Shown: positions 30,570 to 43,537, counted from the stretch's first letter. The stretch: 64,000 nt of DNA from Limnephilus marmoratus (GCA_917880885.1 OU862912.1:46425117-46489116), one strand, 5' to 3'. The notes: generated by a model not told the origin, from the sequence alone. Translations and numbers: made by a program.

Positions 30570-32780
30570 GAAAAATATCTTAACCTATCAAAGAATTTAT
30601 TACTATTATAATTTCGCGCGCAACAAACTAGCACAATGGATAGCTTTGCACAAAAACACATTTTTTTTATCTTTGCATACCTATTTACCGGTACAGGTAA
30701 AGCTGGCTGAGGAGATTTTTACTAACACGGGGCTGTACAAAATCACAAATAATCCAAATATTTTCGAAATGAGTAAAAACCAGTGAAATGAGATTGCCTT
30801 CTGTTGGAATTGCCTGGGGTGCTTTTGAAATACAATTTCTGAACTTAGCAAACAAAGAGTTACTTCTATCATGTATTTATCATAATATAAGTTAAGTATA
30901 ATATTTGTTGTGTTCACAGGTTCTCAAACTCGTCTGTGAAGGAGATAACTTCTTTGGAATGATAGAGTTATTTATGTTAATCTGGATTTATTAAAACTTC
31001 GCGTATTACAAATGTTGTGACTGCGAATAGTCAACCTAACTAGAAGCTAGCTGAAATAGATCTGAATTATGTGAGCTCCTGCAAACTGCACCCCGGCCCT
31101 CGGCCCCCCTGGTGCACAAACTCCGACCTAAACTATCCGCCATCTTGCGGACTTTCGGGACAGCCCTTAGCACTGCCATCTATATAACAAGCTCGGAAGC
31201 TTTTACATACACAACAATATTATATTATAAAAATCTTCAAAATATTTGGTTCTTTAAAAATATCAGAAGATTGTCGACCCCTGCCCAGCTAGCAAGTAAT
31301 AAAGATGTATCGTACGGAGGAAACTCGGTGCAATGTTATTGATTGATCCCCGAATTGCTTCGTACACTGTCGAGGGCACAATGGGCTGACTTCCTGTCAA
31401 CGCAAGACAAAGAAACTTAAACGTTGAAACCTTTTGATGAAGCAATCAATTTATATTTTCTCACTTTATTGTACGAAGTACTTGAGCAATGTGTAGAGCT
31501 AATTTTTTGGTTGTACGGCAAGGAATTTAGGCAAACAATTTGTTAAGTTACGAGCAAATTGTGTAATATTTAATCAAGTTAAAATGTTTGTTGTTTCTCG
31601 GTCACTCACGCTTATAATTTTTCTTTTTCAATCTTTGCAAAATCACTACGTGGCGTCATTTTTAATTAAATGAAAACTAAAAAAAATCATTTAATTATAA
31701 TTTTTCAGTCATTTTGCTCTTTGAAGGCATTATCAAACTATGTCGTTTGTCTATATACTAGATTTATTTAAACAATTTTTTTAATATTACTACTCCCCAT
31801 CGTTTGAATAGGTCCCTACGTACATTATTGACAGGCTTCAGTTTACAGTCGGTGGCGTCCATATAATAAGGAATTCGTCACTAGAAGTGCCTTCCGTACA
31901 AATATTGGAATGGAAATAAATTTGCCAGTGACTTGGTAGGTTACTTTGAAACTAGACCATTTAGCACGCGGTCTCTCTTACACTTGCCTGAAATTGTATA
32001 TCGCCATCCCATTTGAATTTCGTAATCATGGAAATAAAGGCTAAAATTAGGCCTATAATTAGCCTACAAGGTACTTCGTGTGTTATGTTTTATTCTAAGA
32101 TGTGCGTCGAGAGAGTAGATTTTGTGGATACAAAAAAGGTGTTTTCATTTGCTAATTCCACGATTGACGTCCTTCAAAGTTAACTACGTCAAACTATATT
32201 TTTATTTTATGAAGATCTGAAACAATTCGAAGAAAATAATAAAACAACGTAAAATTATTACGTAGAAATCGGACAAAAAGATTACGAGTGTGTAATTTAG
32301 TCGGTGTACTTCAATTGTTTGAAATTTCAGAGATATGAATAATTGAGAAACTGGGAGATAAACGTTTCTGCCTCCGAAAATAGTGTTACGAGATAAGGTT
32401 ATCTAAAATCTAATGTTCTTTTATCCCCACCAATCTGTTAAACACCTACTCGTATACCATATTTATCTTGCTTGGCGCAAGTGATATAATTAGTGAGTGT
32501 TAAATGATGGCCACGATTACCTTGTAAAGCTTTTTATCAAATAATAAGACCAAAGCATTTGAAAGAAAAGATAAAGGTTGAATAATAATAATAGATGAAA
32601 ATACACCCAAATATCAAGAACAAAAATAGGCAATCCATGCGTCAGATTCTCATTTTGACTGGGAGATTGCAATTATTGACAGGTGGGAATGACGTACCCA
32701 TTTTACCGGTAGTATAAGGCTGCGTAGTAAGCGTTCAAAAAGAAGAAAAAGATGGTTTGAAAAGGAGATATGTTAATACG
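30570..32780. other. Unassigned DNA
   Basis: 31620-31680 resembles window bases 85-146 ('tttgcaaaatcacta', 'tttttaattaaat'), so a shared repeat is present. Small frames at 30568-31445 lack motifs. No splice-bounded exon was recognised. Confidence 0.4.
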
Positions 32781-32791
32781 AGTGTTATAAG

Positions 32792-33942
32792 TAGTGTCCG
32801 ATCGAAACCGGATTTTCTACCGAAACCGAAACAAAAACCGAATCTTCGGTATCTGTCTCGGTTTCGGCAAACCGAAATAGAAACTTTTTAGACATGCTAA
32901 AAATCTATTGTTTAGGTACTGAAATTTTGCATATTTTTTACACTTATCAATGAAATAAAAAAAACGATCGTTAACACGTGTTAAATTAAATAAAACACGT
33001 GTTAAATGAAATAAAAAAACGATCGTTGAAGTATGTGAAAAAATATGTATATATTTTTTTTATATTACTGATATAAAACAAACAAAAATTAACAAAACAT
33101 GTTAAGGATCTGCAACCGGGCCCGAAGAGACGAAAATGGAGAGATACGAAATTACGAATGTTAGAGGAGAGCGCTAACATTTACAGCGACAAAATCGATG
33201 CGAAAATTGCGAAAATGTTTAATAGAACACGACTCGTTTAAAATAGAGCAAAAATCTCGCGGGCATTATCTTAAACAGCATTTAAAGAAACACTGTGAAT
33301 TTTTTCATACATATAACTTGTAAAATAACTGAAACAAACGTGTTAATAATAATTTTTGGAGCATAATTTGCGATTTTTTTCTATCGAGGGAATGTTATAT
33401 AATTTGCGTTTCTGCGCGGGCAAAGTCTAGACATTATCTTCAAGAATAACATATATTTTTTAAGAGCTTTAAAACTTACCGTGTTTAAGGGAAATATGTA
33501 ATAAATCGGTTCAAATCCGGGTTCCGGGCCCTTAACTACTTCTAGGAACAAAAATTTGTCCATCAACAGTATCAACACTTACATTATAAAAGAAGGACCT
33601 CATTAATTGATGATTTTAATTTTCATTGCGCTTACAATCACTAAGTTCTTATTACACGTGTTAAATGAAAAAAAACAAAAAACAATAATTGAAGTATGTG
33701 AATAAAAAAATATTTATTTTTTTGATATTACGTACTGCTTTAAAACAAACTATAATATGCCGTCGTGCTATAATATGTGACACACGAGACACGAAGTCAG
33801 CCGAATGACGCGCGATAATTCACGAACGCAGATTTTCGGTGCGGCCGAAGGTTCGGCAGGTTTTCTGCCGAAACCGAAACTGATGCCGAAACTAGATTTT
33901 TTTTCCGGAACTTGCCGAAACCGAACCTTCGGTCGGTCACTA
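32792..33942. mobile_element. hAT-type non-autonomous element containing a nested MITE
   Basis: The ends are 'tagtgtccgatcgaaaccgg' and 'ttcggtcggtcacta' (inverted), flanked by a perfect 8-bp duplication GTTATAAG (32784-32791 and 33943-33950), the hAT signature. Subterminal regions carry many 'ccgaaaccgaa' words in both orientations. Two ~90-bp direct copies ('cacgtgttaaatgaa' ... 'gaagtatgtgaa') at ~32995-33090 and ~33652-33745 flank the TTAA MITE at 33106-33531. No transposase coding is left. Confidence 0.85.
33106..33531 (-). mobile_element. 426-bp TTAA-flanked MITE (copy 2), nested in hAT
   Basis: TTAA lies at 33102-33105 and 33532-33535. It is inverted relative to 15070-15495 and of identical length. 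Shared blocks include 'gcgacaaaatcgatgcgaaa', 'ataacatatattttttaaga' and 'tcgagggaat'. Its position inside the hAT element shows that it inserted later. Confidence 0.75.
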
Positions 33943-33984
33943 GTTATAAGGAGTGCGCTAAAATAAAAAAAAAACGATAATAAT

Positions 33985-34314
33985 TTAGTTAAAATTGTGA
34001 AAATATTTAATAAGACACGGCTCGTTCAAGATCTCAACAAATTAATGTTCATGTTGCATGTAAAGATACGCTGTGAATTTTTTCATGCCTTCGACATGTT
34101 AAATAACAGAACAAAATGTCTTCTTAATAATTTTCGGAGCGTACTTTGCGATTTATTTTCTTGCGGGAATTTCAAATCATTACCTTTTTGACTCTACAAA
34201 TGTATAGATATTACCTTAAAAAAACATATATATATTAGAGGAACTTAAAAACTAAAGGTGTTCAAGGGAAATAAGTATGTTATTAATCACTAGAATTTCG
34301 AATTGCGGGGGTTT
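33985..34314 (-). repeat. Degenerate third copy of the TTAA MITE
   Basis: 'atatttaataagacacggct', 'ctgtgaattttttcatgcc', 'ttttcggagcgtactttgcg' and 'gtgttcaagggaaataagta' parallel the interior of 33106-33531 in the same orientation. The ends are eroded. It lies just outside the right TSD of the hAT element. Confidence 0.6.
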
Positions 34315-34392
34315 AATGACAGATGCTTTGGAATAATTGTTTCCACTGAATCGCAGGCAGTCACGGCAAACGTGATATCCAGCACCCGTACC

Positions 34393-34915
34393 TATTTATT
34401 TTTTTTATTTATTTATTTAATATAGTTATATAATTGTACAGTGGAGTTTTAGAAATTACATAGCGGTACAGAAATTATTTAAACATTGCAATCTCACCAA
34501 AGAAGAAGCTAGTTCTTGTGCTTGATGAGCGAGTTACACTAACTATAACTGAAATAGAACAACATTATGTAATAAGTAAGTATATAATAGGATAAATTGA
34601 GACTTCGGGATCATCTATATGTGTAGGTGTACATACATAGGATACGGTTACATACTAAGATATTGTGCACTTAGGAGAAATTCTAAAAATCTAAATAAAA
34701 TAGAGATGAATATGTATTAAAAATAAATAGTAAGAAAGAGAAAAACAGGTAATTATTTAGTTAATTATTCCTGATGAAGTGTAGCTTCAGTTTGAGTTTC
34801 AGTTTATTGATGTCTTTGGTTTTTTTTATTTCAATGGGAAGGTTGTTGAAAAACTTTATTCCTAAATAGATATAATTGTTTTGCATTAGTTTGGTATTAA
34901 ATTTTGGTGTTTTGA
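34393..34915 (-). pseudogene. LINE C-terminus and 3' UTR, minus strand
   Basis: On the minus strand 'KFNTKLMQNNYIYLGIKFFN' is followed by 'NLPIEIKKTKDINKLKLKLK', the 'YN.LP.EIK' tail of LINE ORF2, and a stop near 34776. The 3' UTR extends to an A-rich (AAATAAATAAA) tail at ~34395-34425. 5'-truncated. Confidence 0.6.
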
Positions 34916-34919
34916 TGTT

Positions 34920-36290
34920 GTCTTCCTATACATATAACAGATATTTACTGTGTTGGCAAGTAGGGATTGGCAAAACCATCTCTAATCATTTAGTTTGTTT
35001 TGGTATTGGTCGTATTAACGACTCGTTCTTGTACTCAAAAGCTCGGATTTGGAGCTACTTTTCAGATTTGATGCTCCTCCCCTCCTATAACATGCTTATC
35101 TTCAAAACCCAGCTTCACTTCATCTGTTTATTAAAAATATCCTCCAGAATGCCCAGAGGGATCGTACGTAATATTATTGCTCTTACCCATTACATTCGTG
35201 CCGTACGACCTACGTAAATATCAGTAACGTTAATGTTTCACTCAATCATAATTTATTCAGCTTCTATGAATATATATATATATATATATCTAGTTGAAAT
35301 CTATATATATAGATTTCAACCGGAGAGAGCTGAATATTAGTTATTAGGTTATTAATAGAAGACCGCAAAGACAAAATCCTAGGAAACCATCTCCTATATT
35401 AACCGTGACTGAGAAAACTATTTAGATCTAGGACGTACTCCTGCGATATATATAAAGATCTGAACATTAATGGTAGAATAAATAATCACTGTTGTTTCCA
35501 TGCGTTTTCGGTCGCTTCTGACGTCTCATTAATACGTTACAGCGCATCATTCAACTAGCACTTAGTTTCCGCGTTTGTCCCCCATCAAAAGGAATCTGTA
35601 AAAATAGAAATAGCCAACCAACCGCCTGTCGTAGTTATAAAGACCAGAAAAAATGCATACAGGGTGGCGGTAAAGGGGGAACGGGGAAAAGATAACTGGG
35701 AAAAAGGAGCACGCGTTTCATCTTTTTGTCTGTTGCAGACTGCAGGTGTGCACCGGTAGTGGTGCATTTGTATCCGTGTTGCAGTTACATATACCTAACT
35801 GTAAGCCCATTCAATTGTGTGCAGCGTGGAACAACGTAGCGAGAAAAAAGCCTTTGTAAATAACGCCAAAGGGTTACCACCAGTATTATAATAACGGGTT
35901 GATGCAAATTAAAAAAAAAAATCACACGGAAAGACAAGCATTTTGAAAAAAACCAATATCATTTTAGTGCCATGAAATAGCGTTACGTAAATTATTTATT
36001 AAAAAATGATAATTGCATGCTAAAGAAAATATCATTGCAACATTTACGAAAGAACACTATTGAACGATTGGGCTGCTAACATGGCAAAAACTGCTAGTAA
36101 AAAGTTCTGTTTGGAGGTTATTTCACATTCTTTCTCCACATCCAAAAAATCTTCTAATAACGGTGTTTTTCTTAAAAATCGTTTTGACGAAATCTTAACA
36201 TCCAAATCACCAGATTTCTCCCAGACTTCCAAATGGAATCGAAAAACGGCATAACATTGGAGTTGCACCGTAAAAAATCCAGGGAATATT
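34920..36290. other. Unassigned DNA; palindrome; ambiguous conserved-looking ORFs
   Basis: 35293-35320 is a perfect 28-nt palindrome (arms 'gttgaaatctatat'). At 36044-36268 both strands are open and each peptide looks protein-like (minus 'FHLEVWEKSGDLDVKISSKR', plus 'KNRFDEILTSKSPDFSQTSK'); I cannot assign either to a family. A fragment of an unrecognised transposon is the simplest reading. Confidence 0.35.
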
Positions 36291-36339
36291 ATTAATTTTT
36301 CTAATTCTAATTCTAATATTAATATTATTAATTTTTACA

Positions 36340-37200
36340 TTTTCAATGAACTCAAGGGGCCAACCAATAAAATCACTAGAACTAAAATTACATGAATGCC
36401 ATGAAAATAATATACAATGTTACTGCCCCGTCATCGAAAAAACACAAAACATAAAATATCTCGGAGTAATAATTGACGAAAATCTTAGATGGGACCTACA
36501 CATCAAAGGTATTACGGAAAAACTCACAAGCCTTTTATATTTCTTTAAAAATCTAAGAAACGTGTTAAATAAAAAGGAAATGAAAAAGGTCTACTACGCA
36601 TTATGTCATTCTCGAATTGAATATGGAATCATAGGATGGGGATCTGCTACACATACGTACCTACACAACCTGAATACGATTCAAAAAGGAATCATAAAGA
36701 CCATATTGAAAGTACCAATTAGAACGCTTCAATTAAAATTTTCAATAACTTTGACGTACCAAATGTACAGCAAATATATGTCAAAAATATATTATTGAAG
36801 CTCTTCAAAAATAATGAATCCTCTACTAGACCGTGAATGCATAACACTAGATCGAATAAAAAATATTCCAAGTTATAAAACCACATTTGGACAAAGAAAC
36901 TATACATACTTTGCAACAAAACTCCATAACATCCTTCCCCAAGACATAAAACTAATAAAAAATCCAATTGAATACAAATCAAGAATAAAAATATGGCTTA
37001 AAGAGGTCAATGAGAGAACACTAGCGAAGACGCTAAAAACGACATAGAAGACAAATGAACTATATTTAAATAACTTTAGTCCGCCTCGGCACAGGACCCC
37101 CCAGTGAGGAGGACTAAGAAATACAATATTTTATACTTAATTTCACACTATATTTTGTATGTAAAAAAATTTTATATAGTCGGTATAATAAAAAAAAATA
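36340..37200 (+). pseudogene. LINE (CR1/Jockey-like) RT C-terminal part with 3' UTR
   Basis: The frame 36346-36798 contains 'YLGVIIDENLRWDLHIK', 'YYALCHSRIEYGIIGWG' and 'LNTIQKGIIKTIL', the region after the RT catalytic motifs. After a frameshift, 36814-37047 gives 'YKTTFGQRNYTYFATKLHNI' and 'LPQDIKLI'. The 3' UTR has the stem-loop 37076-37117 and a tail ending in T/A-rich DNA near 37200. Upstream of 36346 the sequence becomes ATT-rich low complexity (36290-36340), marking the 5' truncation. Confidence 0.85.
37076..37117 (+). promoter_or_regulatory. LINE 3'-UTR stem-loop
   Basis: The stem 'ttagtccgcctc'/'gaggaggactaa' (one mismatch) has loop 'ggcacaggaccccccagt'. Compare 26615-26655, with an unrelated stem and a similar loop. 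Confidence 0.6.
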
Positions 37201-37204
37201 TATT

Positions 37205-39270
37205 ATTAGTGTTTATATTTTATATATTGAGTTACATCGAATCGTGCCGGCAGGGAAATAATATAATTATAAATATTATATAAATGAGTTCCCACGAACA
37301 CATATTGGGATAATGATAAAAACAGCTCCATTCTGTGTCAAAATGCCATTATTTAACTTTTTTACACCACTGATGATGCAGCGCAAAATCAGTAAGTAGT
37401 CAAAATCGCGAACAAATTGCACCTAACGATGCTGCACGCATCAAAATGCCACCATGATTGCAAAAATTATAGCGAAATTAACTATTTCCGTTGAGGATAT
37501 TTCGTAGAAGAATTATCAGACATGATTCATGACTTTAAAAATTCTGTTCTTAAAAGGTTAAATTGCGAAATTTGACCTTTTCGTTTGCAGTTATTTATTT
37601 GGTAGTATTAGATAGGTCCGTCAATTCTTTTTATCAGCCATATCAGTATCATAACAGCCTATGTTCCCTAAGCATTGCTGGATACATCCTTCTTCTTTAA
37701 TCATGGAAGATTTGTGGTAGCAACATTAGAGTACGAATTACAAAACCCAAACTGAAATCATTTATATTTACCTTTATCCGAGATTTCGTCATTTTGTTTA
37801 TCGAAAATCAAACTCGAGACTACTGGCGCAAATAAACAAGGAAACAAAACAATCTAAAGATAGAATGATTACCGACTTTCGTTCATCCCATGTTATTGAT
37901 TATTGGAAATACGTAAAAAAGTCTCATAAATTTCATAAATTCTTCTGAAGGGTCACATTTCGAGAAAAAAGTACAAGAATATCGCAAAGTTGCGGAAATT
38001 ATATTGAGAAAAGAAAACGGATAACAGTAGTATTATACCAATAACTCATCGACACTTTCTGTGAGATTCTCGTACCATTTTCTTGTATGGTAACAAATAC
38101 AATGAAATTGCTGTCGTGTTGGTCAAACAGAATTTGCCTATATTGCAACCTTGACAGTTAAAGTCTAGTGACGATGTTTATTTGAATTTAGACATACACA
38201 GATGCACGCATTACATCGCGTTTAAATCCATCAAAATTATATTTTAAAAATCAAAAACCAGAAGTTGCATCTCACGACAAAAGATTAAGTTGGGTTTAAT
38301 CGAAACCTATCCAGATCAATCGAAATCGTGTAGATGCAATTCGATTTTTGGAACTCAGGTTTTGCATTGAAAATATGTAGGTTCCTACCTACTATATATT
38401 TATATATATTTTTTTTTGTTTTATGTAGGGAACCCGAGCGTTTATTGTTTTGAATTATCGAAACAAGTAAGTAACCCGCCTCACTAGACTATGTATGTTC
38501 TGAGACGGTTACATTTACATTTATTTACAGATGCATACACTTAGACATATATACATACACACATATGTATACACGTTTGGATTCGACTTTGAGACATCTC
38601 TTTGTACAAGCGATGAAAGTTTCAGGTGAAGTTGCATTGCTTTATCAACGGTGGTGTATAAGTGTATACATAGTATCGATGAATCTGTACTACCATAAAA
38701 TAAAAACATATTTTTCTTACAGTTTTGTGACAATATAATATTATTTAATACTCTTTGTCAGCCCTGCTTTGCATTACATATTGATGTGCAGCGCGTGGAA
38801 CGGGTTAGGCCTGCTTCAATGGACCATTCACAAAGATAGACTCCTCTCACCCTTCTCCCCTCTCCCCCTATCACCGTAGGCCGTACCAATAAGCGATCAT
38901 CGAAGGTTGTGTTATTGCGTCTCCGTTCGATTTTTGAAAAGCTCGTGGGCGACGCGTGGGATCTAATGCCATCTAGGGACTTCAAAACAAAACAAACAAA
39001 AAAATATTTTTAATTGTCGACTATGAATGAATCTACATTATGTGGGCAGAAAAATGCATTGCAATAAATTAACCGTTAATTAAATTCGAATTAAAAATTA
39101 ATTATTTAATTATCATTAGATAATAATAATTCACGTGCCATGCAAATTATGTGGAGGTGGATACAAATTTGATGATAACTATCGATTATTTAAAGTTCAT
39201 TAGTTAAATTTAATGTAATTCACAATTGTCAGGTAAAATTAGATGTTGGTGGACTTTTTCAGCAACCATA
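37205..39270. other. Unassigned AT-rich DNA
   Basis: No gene or repeat ends recognised. Minus frames at 38521-38985 show no domain. Confidence 0.4.
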
Positions 39271-39274
39271 TCGT

Positions 39275-39428
39275 ATTATTTTATTTATTTTTTATTTATT
39301 TATTTTTTTGATGGTTAGATTTTCCGACCACCAGAATAGGCACATGCCCGTGTTATGGTGGTCGATTTTACATGTAGTGAATTAACACTTTAAATAAGCA
39401 CGACTTTACATATAGTGCATTGACATCA
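39275..39428 (-). repeat. LINE 3'-UTR remnant, minus strand
   Basis: A T-rich (TTTATTTA) run at 39275-39310 is the inverted tail. 39325-39364 folds into 'cgaccacca'/'tggtggtcg' with a loop related to the other LINE 3' loops. A Helitron end follows on the right, and similar 'atagtgcattaaca' sequence resumes at ~39717, suggesting that the Helitron interrupted this LINE. Confidence 0.5.
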
Positions 39429-39429
39429 T

Positions 39430-39708
39430 CATTACATTGTATAAAATGAAGTCGCTCAAAATGTATGTGCGCATAGATCTTTTAAATTACGCAACGGATT
39501 TTCATGCGGTTTTCACCAATAGATAGAGTGATTCAAGAGGAAGGTTTATATGTATAATACATGCTTATTATAGTGGAGAAAATCCGAGAAATTCAAATAT
39601 TCAATTCAGGCAGCGGGCAGCTGGCAAGCGGGTGTTATGGATTTTATAAAGGTTGGGTAATGGCGTTGTGTTTCGTTAGCCACAGCAACGTGTTGCCGGG
39701 TCTGCTAG
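39430..39708 (+). mobile_element. Helitron 3' part
   Basis: It ends 'cgtgttgccgggtctgctag' followed by T (CTAG at 39705-39708). The interior has 'ggattttcatgcggttttca' and 'ggcgttgtgtttcgttagcc', matching the inverted element at 53270-53619. The 5' end is not exact. Confidence 0.65.
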
Positions 39709-39719
39709 TTTTAAATATA

Positions 39720-41590
39720 GTGCATTAACATTTTACTTACATAAGCTATAATATAAGGAAATAAAAGATTATAAAATAATATCAAAGAATATTAAATAAC
39801 ATAATATTAAAGAAAATAATTATTAACTCATGATGAAAGAGAAAGGGGCCTTTTTGGCCTTGAGCTCTGTACGCCATTATATCAAAAGTAAAAAAAGTTG
39901 GTGGACAAACACCACAAGAATCACTCGAGAAAAATCCTGTTTGTTTACGTACCTACAATAGAAAATAGGAGGGTTCCTACTAAAAAAAATAAGTTTTATG
40001 CAGATAAGTTGCATTGGTGAAAATAAAATTATTTAATAATTTCACCACTTTCCAAAAATGCTGATAATTTTTTTTTTACCAGAACAGATCTGCTTGTTTT
40101 CAATTACCGATGTCCAATTTGAAGTGTTTGCAAAAGGTTCCGAGTGAACACCTGCGTAAATAAAAGCCACGACTTGAAGTGATAAAATAATTGCAGGGCA
40201 TAATTTGAAAGCCCTGCGGCACGAAACATTAACTGTCAGGTGGGCAGAAATATATCCGTTAAATTATTATATCACAACGACGAAAGTGAAATGTCCTCAC
40301 ATAAAGTCGGATTGTGGGCCCAACGCAGACAGGTTATTTCACATTTTCAATTATGTTCCTAAGGCTAAGGTATAACCTATTCCCTGCTCGTGAGACGTTA
40401 GACTTGTCCTATTCTGTCATCCTGTTCCCCAGTTTAAAGTTAAAAGCGCCCTTCCTTATGCGAAGACATTCTTAGTAAAGGAAGAAAAATTATCAATAAA
40501 TTAGCGAATCAAGCTTTAATGTGGCAGATATGGATTTCGTATAGAAATACTGAAAGCGTGGGTGAACGTGTGCCATGTGAAGGCGCAATTGGAGCAGGTC
40601 GTTTCAAACATTGTAGAGACACGATAAAAGATGCCAAAACATTTCAAGAAGTCGCCTATCTAAAATAAAAAGAAAAGCAAGTATCTTTTGTATAATTACA
40701 AACCACGACATACGAAAAAGGACAACTGGACACTGATGAAGCTATTTATTACTTCGAAGTGCCAAAGATTTTTCGTGCCAATGGCTCATTTGACCAGAAT
40801 GGTAAACAAAAGAGTTTCAGCTTTGCACCCTCTCAAACTTTTCAGAAGATGTTTTGGTTCGTTTTAATGAACAATCTATCATCACCACAGCTTTTTCGAT
40901 AAGAAAATAGCCCTCATTGGTTGATAGCACATAAATGCACTGCTTTATTTGAACTGTTCGGTTACATGTGGTGTGCATCAGAATAATGAGAATGTGGTGG
41001 CAACCAGAATAGAAGACTGGCCATTAAAGTTGGTTCAGTTACCTATTTTTCGTATATTTGTTTAGTACTCACTGTGGCAGGAAGCGTTTGTTTAGAATAA
41101 ATGGCACCATATAAGGAACAAGAGATCGCGGGGTCTCCCGACTGCGGAAGGTCAAATTTCTGACACTAGAGCTTGGGAATATACATATTCAGACTGCTAA
41201 GTATTCAGACTGTGTCAAACAGCCAGCGATTTTATAACGAGAAAGAAGAATGTTGATAATTATAAAATAAATTATCAATTTACACCAACAACCAAAAATT
41301 GTAGGCAGATTTATGCTTTGCGCTTACATCACCTAACTTCACTAATTTTGGAACATTGCTTACGGTGGTAGAATATCCAGTAGGTATATTACAAAAATTG
41401 TTTCGAGAATATCCAATATTCTTAAAAAAATTGTTTCGAGTACATCCATTAGAGAGAAATGTTTAATTTTAGGAAAACAAATTCGAAAATGTTTAAAATA
41501 TTTAAGCACATAGTTCTGAGCAGTTTTCAGTGACCTGAAGAAAAATATATATTTTTTTTAAATATTAGAGTAAATAAAACCGAGAAAAAC
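39720..41590. other. Unassigned DNA
   Basis: No gene recognised. AT-rich up to 40080, more balanced at 40140-41170 but without a supported open frame or splice pair. Confidence 0.4.
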
Positions 41591-41596
41591 AAATAA

Positions 41597-42015
41597 GTTT
41601 ATTTATTTATTTATTTATTGTGAAAAACAGTTAACATATATATCCAATTACATTTCACAATTTTTAGTTAATAGTGTAATACATTAATTATATAGGTACA
41701 TTAATAATAACAGGTGCTAAAGAATACCTTTATTTCGCTCTTGAAATGATTGTAGTTCGATTGAAAAATGTCAATTTCAGAAGAAAGGTTTAATAGTGAG
41801 GTCATTCTCCCCAGAGGCATAACCATTGGTAGGTTGGTTCTGCCTCTAGGAAAAGTAAAAAGTCTGTGTTGCCTTCCTCTGGTGAAGTTATCGGGGACAT
41901 AAAGTGAAATCCTTTCCAGGATATCAGGATTACAAATGTGCCCGATTAGCAGCTTGTGTGCTAATAGTACCATTGCAATTTTTCTCCTGACGTCGAGACG
42001 ATTTAGTCCCAGCAT
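41597..42015 (-). pseudogene. LINE C-terminus, 3' UTR and (AAAT)n tail, minus strand
   Basis: The minus frame 42015-41701 reads 'LGLNRLDVRRKIAMVLLAHK', 'RISLYVPDNFTRGRQHRLFT' and 'PLGRMTSLLNLSSEIDIFQS', a typical C-terminal domain of a Jockey/R1-superfamily LINE, uninterrupted over 104 residues. The 3' UTR includes a 'ttgtgaaa'/'tttttcacaa' stem and an (AAAT)n tail (41597-41620). The intact frame suggests a fairly recent insertion. Confidence 0.8.
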
Positions 42016-42019
42016 TTTA

Positions 42020-42640
42020 TTAGTTGAATAATTATTGAAAAAAATATATACTTACGTATATAATGATAATCATACAAATGAAATATCTGGATTGAACATG
42101 GCGTTCTTAGTTTTAGCACTTATACGTCATAATTCATAATGTAGGTACACACAAGTTGGCTGTTCCCATCAACACTAAATACAGTTAGTGAATTCCTGCG
42201 GTAACACCAAAATTATAACTTATCTATTACCAAGTGTCCAATGAAAATTCAAATAGGAATTAAATCAATATTTAATGATTTTCAAACATTACGCCCGAGG
42301 TAACTTAGGCAAGCATTGTTGCGGTTAACCAAAATAATTTCATTGTTCTTCTTGCAATGGGTTTATTGAAAACCTTGTTTATTAAACAATAAGCTAATGT
42401 GTATTTACCATAATGTGGTGTGTGCCATTTGTGGCATAGCTTGATCTTTGTTTTGAATACAACATGGCCATTAATAGTAACATATAGATAATTAATAACA
42501 ACCACACAATAAGATTTGAATATAAAATATAGACACTCCAGCATAATATGATGAAATGCGTATTCCAATCATAATAAGCATCTTTGATTTAGTCTACTGT
42601 ACAAAATAATATATTTTTTAGGAAAATTAGTAATTAATAA
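42020..42640. other. Unassigned AT-rich DNA
   Basis: The minus frame 42305-42568 has no motif. Confidence 0.4.
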
Positions 42641-42646
42641 TATAAG

Positions 42647-42821
42647 TTAAAATAAAACAATAACTTGGCACACATCACTTTCATTTTTTAATGCTTTATG
42701 CCGACCGGGGACACTAGGGTATTTTAATTCCCCGAAGAAGCTACGGTTGTAGCGAAACCCGGTCGGCATAAAGTATAAAAAATAAAAATGGTGTGTACAA
42801 AGTTATTGTTTTATTTTAAAT
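42647..42821. mobile_element. Foldback element with ~63-nt arms
   Basis: Arms 42647-42710 and 42758-42821 are ~85% complementary ('aaaataaaacaataactt', 'gctttatgccgaccggg' and their complements) around a ~48-bp loop containing 'gaagaagctacggttgtag'. Noncoding MITE; superfamily unresolved. Confidence 0.75.
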
Positions 42822-42829
42822 TATAATGT

Positions 42830-43530
42830 CACATTACCAAGTATCTGCTTCATATGAACAAAAATTAATAATGACTTAGGACTGAATGCCAATGCTGAGT
42901 ATGATAATTGTTTAATATATCGAACTCCATCGAAAAAAAATTACGATCTGCTATTTAATCAAAAATGGTTAAACTCCAAATAATCCAGAATAGTGTAATG
43001 AGATAAATTTGAAGTGACACAAATATAAAACGATACAGAAAGTACGTGGATATAATGAATGTTAGACAAAAAGTTTTAATTTTTATCTACAAAGTTTTTA
43101 ACAATTTACAACCAACGTCAGAGACAAACTTCACTACAATAAAGATACACACGCCACACACAAGACAGTATGAAAACATTATGCTTAAAAATGAGTAAAT
43201 CAAAAACACAGATTTATTTATTGTACCAAGGAATCCAAATGTACATATAGCTTTAGCTCCCAGTGAAAGCAAAAAATGTGCCTAAATTAAGCATATTTAG
43301 GGAAGATGTGAAAGTAACGTACGTAATAAATATTAGAAATAAGCGTGGTGTAAATTAAGATGTTGTTTGTTACATCACAGAAATGGAACTATTTAACGTT
43401 AAATAAATAAGAAAAACTAATAATAATTTCAAAACTGATTTCAGGAACTCCAAAACTTTCGTATTACAAAGAACATTTACAAACAAATGGTAGTTATAGA
43501 AATAACTAATATCTAAAAGAGCATGAACGA
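42830..43530. other. Unassigned DNA, possible LINE trace
   Basis: 43080-43320 gives broken plus-strand peptides such as 'HTRQYENIMLKNE' and 'VPRNPNVHIALAPSES', which faintly resemble LINE C-termini. Not strong enough to call. Confidence 0.25.
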
Positions 43531-43537
43531 TTATTAA

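Noticed and set aside
43080..43320. LINE C-terminal fragment
   Set aside because: Peptide resemblance is weak and broken by several stops; not distinguishable from noise here.
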